A stretch of DNA of 45,704 nt from Propionibacteriaceae bacterium (lineage in GTDB: Bacteria; Actinomycetota; Actinomycetes; Propionibacteriales; Propionibacteriaceae), in NCBI GenBank assembly GCA_025965155.1, contig JAOPXN010000112.1, positions 1 to 45,704 of the forward strand. Reading direction: 5' to 3'. Positions 1 through 7,693 of this stretch are shown piece after piece; position 1 is the stretch's first letter, and every line of letters begins with the position of its first letter. The notes under the pieces are model-generated. The model searched no databases, had not been told where the DNA came from, and was given only the letters and a program-made list of their open reading frames with translations. Position numbers and translations under genes: made by a program.

Positions 1-37
1 GACGGTCCTGGGTTCCATCCATTAAGGAGACACAAGT

Positions 38-1498
38 ATGACCACCACACAGCCCAAGCCGACGACGACAGATGCCGGTATCCCGGTCGAGAGCGACGAG
101 CACTCGCTCACCGTCGGCGCGGACGGCCCGATCCTACTGCAGGATCACTACGTCATCGAGCAGATGGCTAACTTCAACCGGGAGCGGGTGCCCGAGCGGC
201 AGCCACACGCCAAGGGCGGTGGCGCCTTCGGCCGGTTTGAGGTCACCGGCGACGTAAGCGCCTACACCAAGGCAGCGGTGTTCCAGCCCGGCACCACCAC
301 CGAAATGGTGGCCCGGTTCTCCACCGTGGCCGGGGAGCACGGCAGCCCGGACACCTGGCGCGACCCCCGAGGATTCGCACTGAAGTTCTACACGTCCGAG
401 GGCAACTACGACATGGTAGGAAACAACACCCCGGTGTTCTTCATCCGTGACCCGATGAAGTTTCAGCATTTCATCCGGTCGCAGAAACGCCGCGCGGATA
501 ACAACCTGCGCGACCACGACATGCAATGGGACTTCTGGACGCTGTCGCCGGAGTCGGCGCACCAGGTGACCTATCTCATGGGCGACCGTGGCATCCCGCG
601 GACGTGGCGGCACATGAACGGGTACAGCTCGCACACATACATGTGGGTCAACTCGTACGGGGAGAAGGTCTGGGTGAAGTACCACTTCATCACCAGCCAG
701 GGCGTCGACTACCTCCCGCAGGCCGAGGCCGACGCGCTGGCGGGGTCGGACGGCGACTTCCACACCCGTGACCTGTGGGCGGCGATCAACCGGGGAGAAC
801 ACCCCAGCTGGACGCTCAAGGTGCAGATCATGCCGTTCGAGGACGCCAAGACTTACCGGTTCAACCCGTTCGATATGACGAAGGTGTGGCCACACGCGGA
901 CTACCCGCTGCTCGAGGTCGGCCGGATGACCCTGGACCACAACCCGACCGACTACCACTCCCAGATCGAGCAGCTCGCCGTCGAGCCGAGCAACCTCGTC
1001 CCCGGGATCGGCCCGAGTCCGGACAAGATGTTGCTGGGCCGGATGTTCTCATACCCGGACGCCCACCGCGCCCGCATCGGGGTGAACTACAACCAGTTGC
1101 CAGTGAACGCTCCGGTTTCGCCGCCGCACAACTACAGCACGGCTGGCCGCATGCGGTACCGCTACGCAACGGACCCTGTATACGCGCCGAACTCCAAGGG
1201 CGGCCCGCAGGCCGACGTCGCCCGCTACGGCGAGCCAGCGGGCTGGCATTCCGACGGGGAGATGGTGCACGCCGCCCAGACCTTGCACGACGACGACGAC
1301 GACTGGGGCCAGGCTGGCACGCTGGTCCGCGAGGTGCTGGACGACGCAGCGCGCGATCGGCTGGTCAGCAACATCGTTGGCCACCTGCTCGACGGCGTTA
1401 CCGAGCCGGTGCTAAAACGCGCCTATGAGTACTGGACCAACGTCGACAAGGATCTAGGACAGGACATCGAGGACGGCGTCCGCGCCGGACAGTCCTAA
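38..1498 (+). CDS. katA: Heme catalase (clade 3, small subunit)
   Basis: The 486-residue product breaks down hydrogen peroxide to water and oxygen in the cytoplasm using heme. The family's hallmarks are visible: the distal histidine in ERQPHAKG (about H57), the [12 protein letters not shown] asparagine region near residue 130, and the proximal heme-ligand tyrosine in [12 protein letters not shown] (Y339). The length fits the small-subunit catalases of about 480-500 residues with no C-terminal flavodoxin-like domain. The ATG is preceded by a good ribosome binding site (AAGGAGA, 24-30). A perfect 12-bp inverted repeat follows the stop, and a hemA gene comes next on the same strand. Twenty-eight bases of this gene (937-964) recur exactly at 6928-6955. 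The promoter lies outside the window, so regulation cannot be read. The family call is firm; the symbol is by class. Confidence 0.96.
   Translation: MTTTQPKPTTTDAGIPVESDEHSLTVGADGPILLQDHYVIEQMANFNRERVPERQPHAKGGGAFGRFEVTGDVSAYTKAAVFQPGTTTEMVARFSTVAGEHGSPDTWRDPRGFALKFYTSEGNYDMVGNNTPVFFIRDPMKFQHFIRSQKRRADNNLRDHDMQWDFWTLSPESAHQVTYLMGDRGIPRTWRHMNGYSSHTYMWVNSYGEKVWVKYHFITSQGVDYLPQAEADALAGSDGDFHTRDLWAAINRGEHPSWTLKVQIMPFEDAKTYRFNPFDMTKVWPHADYPLLEVGRMTLDHNPTDYHSQIEQLAVEPSNLVPGIGPSPDKMLLGRMFSYPDAHRARIGVNYNQLPVNAPVSPPHNYSTAGRMRYRYATDPVYAPNSKGGPQADVARYGEPAGWHSDGEMVHAAQTLHDDDDDWGQAGTLVREVLDDAARDRLVSNIVGHLLDGVTEPVLKRAYEYWTNVDKDLGQDIEDGVRAGQS
937..964 (+). repeat. 28-bp exact repeat, catalase copy
   Basis: This stretch inside the catalase gene encodes roughly HNPTDYHSQ. 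It is identical over 28 bases to 6928-6955, in the same orientation. It begins CCACAACCCGACC and ends CACTCCCAG in both places. The flanking bases on either side do not match. Confidence 0.9.
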
Positions 1499-1521
1499 TT
1501 TATCGGTAGACCGCAGCGTGT

Positions 1522-1565
1522 TAGCCGAGCGGCTTGGTGCCGGCAGGTGCCAGGCCGCTCGGCTA
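1522..1565 (+). terminator. Inverted repeat downstream of catalase
   Basis: TAGCCGAGCGGC (1522-1533) and its exact complement GCCGCTCGGCTA (1554-1565) form a 12-bp stem around a 20-base loop that holds a GGTGCC direct repeat. It lies 24 bases after the catalase stop. There is no T-run after it, as is common for actinobacterial terminators. It probably separates the catalase transcript from hemA, although partial read-through is possible. Confidence 0.65.
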
Positions 1566-1613
1566 TCCGAAACCGAATCCCTTAGCCGAATCCCATAGCG
1601 AACGGTCAATGCA

Positions 1614-2894
1614 ATGACGATTGTTAGCCTGAGCCTGTCCTACCGATTCACGTCGGCCGATGTGCTGGAGAAGCTTGCCGTTCCGTCTGAACAACGAGGC
1701 AGCGTGCTTACCCGGCTGCACGCACTGCCGACCATCGACGAGGTGGTCCTTTTGTCCACGTGCAACCGCGTCGAAATTTACGCGTCCGCCCACGGCCCGA
1801 TAGCAGAAGTGATCCCGGCTATGGCGGGGGTGGTGGGAGGGCGGCTCCAGGTTGACCAGGTCATGCGGATGGCCCGCATCCGACTCGACGGCGCGGCGGC
1901 CGAACACTTGTTCTCGGTCGCGTGCGGGCTGGATTCGATGGCCGTCGGCGAGAACCAGATCGTCGCCCAGATCAAGGACGCGGCGCGCGCAGCCGCCGCG
2001 GCGGGGACCACCGGCCCTGCCATCACCGGCCTGACAGATGCGGCGCTACGGGCCAGCAAGCGGGCCCGCAGTCAAACCACGATCAGCACTGAAGGCATCT
2101 CGCTCGTCCGGGTCGGCCTGGACCTCGCCGACGTGCACCTCGGCGGGCTCGCCGGACGCGCTGCGGTGGTCCTCGGGACCGGCAGCATGGGCAAACTCGC
2201 GGCACGGCTGCTCCGCGATGCCCACGTCGGACGGCTTTCAGTGGCCAGCCGCAACCCGGCGCGAGCCGCCGAGGTGGCCGCGGAAGTGGCTGGTACGCAT
2301 CTGCTGGTCAGCGACGTGCCCGCGAGGCTCGCCGAGGCTGACATCTTGATCACGGCCACCGGGTCCGCCGAAACCGTGGTGCCCGCTGAGCCGGTGCGGG
2401 CGGCCAGGGCGCAGGCTGGCGGCGGGCCGCTGTTCGTGCTGGACCTGGGCATGCCATCCGACGTTGACCCCGCCGTCGGGCCGTTGCCCGGTGTCACTCT
2501 CGTCGACCTCACCGCGCTCGGCCAGCACCTTGCAGACCGAGAGGCACACGACCAGATCCCCCTGGTCCGCGCCATCGTCGCCGCGGAGGCAGCCGCCTAC
2601 ATGGACCGGCAGAAACAGGCCGGAGCGGCGCCCGTTATCGCCGCGATGCACGCACATATTAGGCAGCTCGCCGACGCCGAACTGGAACGGCTGAAAGACC
2701 GGCTCCCGGACCTCAGCGAACAGCAACGGGCTGAGACGGCGGTCACCGTCCACCGCATCCTTCGTAAAATCCTGCACCGGCCGACGGTCCGCGCCAAGGA
2801 GTTCTCCAGCGGGCCGAAAGGGCCGGTCTACCTCGAAGCGCTGCAACAGCTCTTCGACCTGGACGCACCCACCGAGGACGTTCACGCCGCCTAA
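1614..2894 (+). CDS. hemA: Glutamyl-tRNA reductase
   Basis: HemA reduces glutamyl-tRNA(Glu) with NADPH to glutamate-1-semialdehyde, the first committed step of C5 tetrapyrrole (heme) synthesis. The catalytic motif LSTCNRVEIYA is present with the nucleophile at the canonical position C50. It is followed by HLFSVACGLDSMAVGENQI, the NADPH-binding VLGTGSMGKLAARLL segment (about residues 185-200), and a C-terminal dimerisation helix region. At 426 residues it has normal length. The N-terminus (MTIVSLSLSYRF) differs from the usual VGLSHR-type start, and no strong ribosome binding site precedes the ATG. No hemC, hemD, hemB or hemL lies nearby, whereas the usual actinobacterial hemA sits with hemC. 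This suggests a second, dedicated copy beside the heme-requiring catalase. Enzyme identity is firm; the supply role is inferred. Confidence 0.93.
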   Translation: MTIVSLSLSYRFTSADVLEKLAVPSEQRGSVLTRLHALPTIDEVVLLSTCNRVEIYASAHGPIAEVIPAMAGVVGGRLQVDQVMRMARIRLDGAAAEHLFSVACGLDSMAVGENQIVAQIKDAARAAAAAGTTGPAITGLTDAALRASKRARSQTTISTEGISLVRVGLDLADVHLGGLAGRAAVVLGTGSMGKLAARLLRDAHVGRLSVASRNPARAAEVAAEVAGTHLLVSDVPARLAEADILITATGSAETVVPAEPVRAARAQAGGGPLFVLDLGMPSDVDPAVGPLPGVTLVDLTALGQHLADREAHDQIPLVRAIVAAEAAAYMDRQKQAGAAPVIAAMHAHIRQLADAELERLKDRLPDLSEQQRAETAVTVHRILRKILHRPTVRAKEFSSGPKGPVYLEALQQLFDLDAPTEDVHAA

Positions 2895-2900
2895 GGCGGC
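2886..2900 (+). terminator. Short hairpin enclosing the hemA stop codon
   Basis: GCCGCC-TAA-GGCGGC is a 6-bp perfect stem whose three-base loop is the hemA stop codon. A second inverted repeat, GTTGAC (2914-2919) and GTCAAC (2932-2937), follows. These may form a weak termination or RNA 3'-end structure. There is no T-run. Confidence 0.4.
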
Positions 2901-3385
2901 CCAGCTTGATTTGGTTGACGCTCGACGTTGGGTCAACGGTAGCAACGTCCTCGGACGGGAAGCGTGACCATGGGGCGCGACGTTCTCAATCGCGCCTCAT
3001 GAGGATGATCAAAATGTCATCCGCACATTGTGCTCATGCGTGCGGGGCCTTCCAACATGACCATGCGCATCGTCCGCGACGGCTAGGAACCACGCCACTG
3101 GACCCAGCCATAACCACGTGTTGCGGCACGCCCAAGATGCACCATGTCTAAACCTTGCCGCACGCCAGGAGCGGTTGTGAGAGATTCGCTGCCTCTCGAT
3201 ACACGCCGATCCAACAGGTCTTGACTATTCCTCCGTGCGGCGGCGGTGGCGTTTGATAGGCTCCCAGGTCGCCCATGTTGGCTGATGTGAGTGGCGAAGG
3301 CGAAGGCGCCACGGTCGGGAACCCTCGTCAGGAGCTGTCCCTGCCCGTATCTGGCCGTAATCAAGATGCCTTTCCATGCCGTAGA
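2901..3385. other. Intergenic region without a recognisable gene
   Basis: About 485 bases between hemA and the next, convergent gene. Open frames here (for example 3083-3364 on the minus strand) show no recognisable motif and no ribosome binding site. I see nothing else apart from the small inverted repeat at 2914-2937. Confidence 0.5.
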
Positions 3386-3865
3386 TCAGACTGCGAGAGC
3401 GATGTTGCGTGCGTAAACCTTGACTTCTTTCCCTGCGGGGCCACGGAGGAGTAGACCGTAGACACCGGCATCGCGGTCAACGCACTCTGGGCGGAGCATG
3501 TCCACCGGCGCACGACGGTGGAGCATCTCGACGTTGCGGTAGCTGATGCCCCGCAGCGCAAGCCGACGACCATCAGACAGCTCGAGCGCGATACCGTTCG
3601 GCGCCTTTAGAACAAGCACAACGTGCCCGGCGCGACCCGCCAGGTAGCGCGCCAGCTCGGACTCCAAGCGACGACGTTCTTCCCGAGCGACCCCTTCCAG
3701 GTGCGCGTCGAGTTGGCGGAGCTCCCGCGCCCGGAATACTTGCGTCAGCGGGTCACGTGCCGCGCGTCGCTTGCGCCGATGCCCTACTGCCAGCAATGTA
3801 GCGACGGGCCCCGCGATACACAACACGAGCGTCATCGCGATACCAACCATGATGATGACGAGCAT
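3386..3865 (-). CDS. Small membrane-anchored protein of unknown function
   Basis: I do not recognise this 159-residue protein. It begins with a hydrophobic segment (MLVIIMVGIAMTLVLCIAG, about residues 1-25), followed by a basic stretch (RRKRR) and a charged, probably helical region rich in Arg/Glu. The C-terminal half looks like a compact beta-rich domain (HVVLVLKAPNGIALELSDG, then LRGISYRNVEML). This predicts one membrane anchor with a cytoplasmic domain. I chose the ATG at 3865 because GGAAGGAGGC (3871-3880) sits just upstream; a longer frame to 3943 has no such site. It stands alone, divergent from the MFS pseudogene. Real by codon pattern and ribosome binding site; function unknown. Confidence 0.6.
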   Translation of the reverse strand: MLVIIMVGIAMTLVLCIAGPVATLLAVGHRRKRRAARDPLTQVFRARELRQLDAHLEGVAREERRRLESELARYLAGRAGHVVLVLKAPNGIALELSDGRRLALRGISYRNVEMLHRRAPVDMLRPECVDRDAGVYGLLLRGPAGKEVKVYARNIALAV

Positions 3866-4056
3866 TCGAAGCCTCCTTCCATGCGGTGGTCGAATCGATG
3901 TGACAAGCATCGTGGCGACCGCAAGCCATGTCTTCACGGCCACCTTGCAGCCGGACCCCCAGCCAGCAGGAAGATGGCGATTCCCGTTGACTGCATGTGA
4001 AAGTCCCCTTAGCGGTGAAGATCATGCAATTCGGAAGCGAGCGAGGACCCGTTGCA

Positions 4057-4974
4057 ATGCCCCCTTCACCACCCGACAAAAGGCGCAGTACGGTCGCAGT
4101 CGCGTATGCGCTGGCGGTGGCGATGCTGAGCACGACGCTGCCGACCCCGCTGTACGCGCTATTCAGCCCGCTTCGGTTTCTCCGAATTTGATGATCACGG
4201 TCATCTTCGCCACGTATGCGGCGGGCGTGATCGCCTCCTTGTTCCTGTTTGGCGCTCTGTCCGACCAGGTCGGGGGGTCGGCGGGTGCTGCTGGCCGGAC
4301 TCGGGTTCTCGGTGCTTAGCGCCGCCGTGTTCTTGAACGCCGACAGCCTTGCTCTGCTCGACCTCTACGGACCCAGGCGGCGTGCACGAGCCACGCTCAT
4401 GGCGACGCTGGCGAACATGGGCGGTTTGGGCTGCGGACCGCTGCTGGCCGGGCTGCTCTCGCAGTGGGCCGGATCGCCGCTGCGACAGATCTTCTGGGTC
4501 GACCTCGCGCTGCTGGTCCCGCAGCGATTGGTATCTGGGCCATGCCGGAGCCGGTCACGACGAAGGGCCGTCCGCGGCTCAGGCCACAGGGGCTGCCAGT
4601 TCCGACCGAGATGCGCGGGACATTCACGCAGGCGGCGGCTCGTTCTCGCTGGTGTGATTGCCGGCGTTGGGCTGGGCCTGAGCTTCCGGGCCGGACTGGC
4701 AGCGGTGAACGCCAGCTCACCTGTCGAACGGCGCGGTCAGGTCGCCTCGGGTTTCTTCGTCGTAATGTATCTCGCGTTTTGGGTAACGGTGATCGGCGAG
4801 GGCGTCCTCGCCCAGCTAATCGGATTACGCGCGGCGGGGCCGACCTTCGCTGCGGTTGTGGCGGCGCTGTCGGCCGTCGTGCTCGTCCTAGTCAGACACT
4901 CCCGGCGAGCAGCGCAGGGCGTTCACGCACGCGGGCGACCAATAGCAGGCCACGTCCGCGGATGTGGTGTTTAA
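4057..4974 (+). pseudogene. MFS transporter pseudogene with several frameshifts
   Basis: Pieces of a major facilitator superfamily transporter appear in order but in alternating frames. The first piece carries a start and TM1 (AYALAVAMLSTTLPTPLYALF, from 4057). Next comes an NLMITVIFATYAAGVIASLFLFGALSDQ-like TM2 and loop in another frame (about 4190-4280), then VLLAGLGFSVLSAAVF (from about 4280) and a piece with IGIWAMPEP (about 4520-4590). C-terminal helices follow (VLAGVIAGVGLGLSF, SGFFVVMYLAFWVTVIGEG, up to 4974). At least four frame changes are needed, and the product would be shorter than the usual 400 residues of the family, so internal sequence is also missing. No functional transporter can be made unless these are sequencing errors, which several closely spaced shifts make unlikely. 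Confidence 0.8.
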
Positions 4975-5221
4975 TCCGGTTTCCGGGTGATCTTGGTTTG
5001 ACTTCATGCGGCTCAGAATTGTGATGGTGCCTGTCCGAGGCCGCTATCGGGACACGGCGCCATGACCCGACGTCGTCAACACCACCTCACATCACGACGC
5101 CACGCACCTCAACGGGGAACTCGCACACCATTTCCCTCAGTGCACCTAACTCGATAGCACGCTCAGGCGAGCGAGCGTCGAGCATGGCGCCCGGCGAGAT
5201 CGAGTCCATCAACGCGTTGGC

Positions 5222-5452
5222 TCATGCTGCTGCTCCTTCGGGTTCAATGTCGAGCCTCATGTGCGCTGCGCAGAAGTCGGCCATGATCCAGCCGTCCAAC
5301 ACAAGATGGGTGCAATCGGGGCAGTTCAGCCACGGCGGGTTGGGCAACAGGTCGGAGCAGACCCGGCAGACGTTGATGTCGGGGGAGCCGCCTTGGAAGG
5401 ACACGATGATCGACGTGTGACCTTCTGCGCAGGGGTCCGGTAGGTCGTTCAT
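5222..5452 (-). CDS. Small Cys-rich (zinc-ribbon-like) protein
   Basis: A 76-residue protein with CXXC pairs at about C29-C32 (NVCRVCSD) and C44-C47 (NCPDCTH) plus further cysteines at C8 and C61. Two CXXC knuckles 12 residues apart are typical of a zinc ribbon, so metal binding is likely; the partner or role is unknown. The ATG at 5452 is preceded by GGAGA. The longer frame reaching 5569 carries low-quality sequence and no better site. It lies 198 bases downstream of the dehydrogenase on the same strand, possibly on the same transcript. Conservative call: hypothetical zinc-ribbon protein. Confidence 0.6.
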   Translation of the reverse strand: MNDLPDPCAEGHTSIIVSFQGGSPDINVCRVCSDLLPNPPWLNCPDCTHLVLDGWIMADFCAAHMRLDIEPEGAAA

Positions 5453-5650
5453 GAGGGTTCTCCAGCTGGTGAGGTGGTGGATGCGGGCTGGTGCGGTGTG
5501 GTCGTCTGGATGGCGTCCCGTCGCCAGTTCGGGGCTCGGCCGACCTTCGGTCCCCGGCGGGCACTGCATCCGACTTGCGATCCATCCCCCGTTGCGTACC
5601 AGGGTGGCAGCCTCGTGGAGGTAGGGGGTACGAGGCGGCCTCGCCCCTGC

Positions 5651-6532
5651 TTACGCCGTCGGATGGCTGATCTCGTCCAGCACGTCGTGGAGCGCAGCGA
5701 TGTCTCGCTCGGCGTAACCCAGCTCGGATGCCTTGGTCAGCATGTCGGCTGCGGCGGCGGCGGAGGGAAGCGCGACAGCCAGGCGCTGGGCTTCGTCGAG
5801 GGCGAGGCGGATGTCTTTGTGCATAAGCCGGATCGTGAACCACGCGCTGTCCGGGAGGTTGAGGAGCAGCGGAATGCGGGTCTTGAGCATCGGTGACCCG
5901 ATCGCGCTGCTACTCATCACCTGGGCGGCGAGGCGTGGATCAATGCCGCCGCGCTCGGCCAGCAGCAACCCTTCACTAAATGCGAGGGTCTGGACCGCCA
6001 GGCTGATGTTGATGGCCAGCTTGAGCAGGGCGCCGGCGCCGTTGTCCCCGACACGGGTGACCGTCTGGCCGAGCTGGCGCAGCAGTGGTTCGACCCGCTG
6101 AAACGTCGCGTCGTCGCCACCGACCATGATCGACAGCGTCCCCTGTTCGACCTGCGGGACGCTGCCCGAGACCGGGGCGTCGAGCATCACTGCGCCAGCC
6201 GAGCGGACCCGCTCGGCGACCCGACTGCTCACCTGCGGGCTAACGCTGCTCATGTCGACATAGACCTGGCGGGGTGACAGTCCGGCCAGGATTCCGTCCG
6301 GACCGCCGGTGATCTCCTGAAGGGCGGTGTCGTTCGTGACCATGCTGATCACAACGTCCGCGGCGCCGGCGACCTCACGTGGCGTGTCGTGCCATTTCAG
6401 GCCCCGCGCGATCAGCGGCTGCGCCTTCGCTGCGGTTCGATTTGTGCCGTGTACTTCGTGGCCGACCGCGAGCAGGCGGCCTGCGAGCTCGCCGCCCATC
6501 TGGCCCAGGCCCACCATGCCGATGCGGCTCAT
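5651..6532 (-). CDS. 3-hydroxyisobutyrate dehydrogenase-family NAD(P) oxidoreductase
   Basis: A 293-residue cytosolic beta-hydroxyacid dehydrogenase (HIBADH / tartronate semialdehyde reductase family) that would oxidise a small beta-hydroxyacid with NAD(P)+. The N-terminal Rossmann motif is MVGLGQMG (residues 6-13). The substrate-binding segment DAPVSGS and the following GTLSIMVGG fit the family, and the catalytic lysine lies in GALLKLAIN (K171, with N175). The all-helical C-terminal domain is complete. The ATG overlaps by four bases (ATGA) the stop of a 34-codon open frame upstream, so translation is probably coupled. No valine- or glycerate-catabolism genes are adjacent, so the exact substrate is open. 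Family very secure; substrate unknown. Confidence 0.92.
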   Translation of the reverse strand: MSRIGMVGLGQMGGELAGRLLAVGHEVHGTNRTAAKAQPLIARGLKWHDTPREVAGAADVVISMVTNDTALQEITGGPDGILAGLSPRQVYVDMSSVSPQVSSRVAERVRSAGAVMLDAPVSGSVPQVEQGTLSIMVGGDDATFQRVEPLLRQLGQTVTRVGDNGAGALLKLAINISLAVQTLAFSEGLLLAERGGIDPRLAAQVMSSSAIGSPMLKTRIPLLLNLPDSAWFTIRLMHKDIRLALDEAQRLAVALPSAAAAADMLTKASELGYAERDIAALHDVLDEISHPTA

Positions 6533-6633
6533 GATGGGCCCTCAATCCCGGCGGTTGCTGCGGTGACTGGGTCAATGGGAGCGGCGACCGCAGGAACGGG
6601 CACCAAGTCGAAGAATCGCAAGATCTGCTCCAT
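6529..6633 (-). CDS. 34-residue peptide translationally coupled to the dehydrogenase
   Basis: A short open frame encodes MEQILRFFDLVPVPAV and continues, Ala/Pro-rich, to GIEGPS. Its start has a strong ribosome binding site (AGGAGGGG seven bases upstream), and its stop overlaps the dehydrogenase start as ATGA. That arrangement is the usual sign of translational coupling, so the peptide is probably translated. The N-terminal part could form an amphipathic helix. I do not recognise it. It could be a structural leader that sets dehydrogenase translation, a small partner protein, or a decayed gene end. Confidence 0.5.
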   Translation of the reverse strand: MEQILRFFDLVPVPAVAAPIDPVTAATAGIEGPS

Positions 6634-6927
6634 TTCGCATCCCCTCCTGGGACAACGGCGTTGGCTGTGACTTCGAGGATTCCGCATACAGCATGCGCCG
6701 GCATCGACGCCAGCAGCGATTCGGCGGTACCGCTAGCCCCTCCGCGCAATACCGGCCAACTGCAATGCCCCGTTGGGTGAGTGCTGCGCCGCTGAGAAAT
6801 AGGTGTGCCGTGGAATGGGCCATGCCCGCATGAGCGCCGCGCTGACCGACCAGCATCGGACGATCAATTGGCTCGAGCAGGCGCGCGTCGACATCTCGGA
6901 TGGGGAACTGTCGCCTCTCCGGAATTA

Positions 6928-6955
6928 CCACAACCCGACCGACTACCACTCCCAG
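6928..6955 (+). repeat. 28-bp exact repeat, stray copy of a catalase segment
   Basis: Identical to bases 937-964 of the catalase gene and in the same orientation. It lies five bases from the last recognisable codon of the IS110 remnant. Read in the catalase frame it gives [11 protein letters not shown] and then reaches a stop 15 bases later. No further catalase similarity is visible to either side. Confidence 0.9.
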
Positions 6956-6959
6956 GCCT

Positions 6960-7180
6960 CTTTGGCGTAAAGGTGCGGTCGTCGTCGAGGAGGGCCCAAA
7001 GGGACCTCCATGGCTTCGCGTCGGTCTTTCCGTCGCCGGTGTAAGCGGTGCTCATGTTCACCCACCCTCCGGACGCGTGGAACACCCGGCTGCCCTCCCG
7101 AGCCAGCAGCGCCAGGATCAGCGCCGACGGCGCGCCGAGCTGTCGACCGCCCACACCACCTGGTCCGCGAACGGGCCCCT
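6960..7180 (-). mobile_element. IS110-family transposase remnant
   Basis: On the minus strand one frame reads GAPSALILALLAREGSRVF, then VNMSTAYTGDGKTDAK (about 7136-7014). This matches the N-terminal DEDD region of IS110-family transposases, whose consensus runs roughly ALLLALL..GQRV.Y.PG..VN....AYRG.GKTDAKDA. The preceding VVWAVD piece (about 7159-7142) lies in a different frame, so a frameshift separates them. The rest of the roughly 400-residue protein is absent. This is a dead fragment, not an active element; no ends can be identified. Confidence 0.7.
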
Positions 7181-7693
7181 TTCGCCGCCGCCCTGCTCGC
7201 CCTGGTACTGGTCGGCGTCGAAGGGTACGCCGTGGCGGTCGGGACGCGGCACCTCTGCCGCCAGGTCACTGGATATGAACCGTCGGCGGTGCAACGATTC
7301 GATGTGACCGCCAAGGTGGCGAAACAGGGCCTCGAAGTGCAGGTGAAGGAGGGTGTGGGTGTGGAACAGCCTCGCCGGAGTCGAGATTCTGACCCGCAAC
7401 AGCGGCTGGACTGCTGTCCAGCTGAACGTGTTCAGGGATTGCTTCCGGAGCCGCCGGCGACGGCACCCGTGCTGGAGGCCGACCCCTCCACAGCCCCTTT
7501 CCGAGGCGCGGCCAGCCGACGGCGTCCCGCGGCGAGACCATGATTTTCCCCGGCGCTCTCCCGGACGAGGCAACTCGCGCATCGGGGCGAGCTCTACACC
7601 CGTCTGCGGACAACCGACCCTGCCGGTCCGAACGACGGCGTGCCTCGACAGCCATGACATCGTGGTGACCGTTTCCGACTATCGGCCGCAGCC

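Larger units (their letters stand above)
6634..7693. other. Non-coding scar region with mobile-element debris
   Basis: A gap of about 1.06 kb between the coupled peptide and the glycosyltransferase gene. It holds the 28-bp catalase repeat and an IS110-type transposase remnant (separate entries). Beyond those I see only low-complexity Arg/Pro-rich frames that look like shadows, especially from 7310 to 7690. Confidence 0.6.

Noticed and set aside
134-958. 274-codon open frame antisense to the catalase gene
   Set aside because: Val/Arg/His-rich composition without motif or ribosome binding site, fully overlapping a secure gene; a codon-bias shadow.
2238-2945. 235-codon antisense frame over hemA
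   Set aside because: No recognisable domain, overlaps the well-supported hemA gene.
6572-6949. 125-codon minus-strand frame upstream of the dehydrogenase
   Set aside because: It begins inside the stray catalase repeat, read antisense, and runs through the coupled peptide in another frame; composition is not protein-like.
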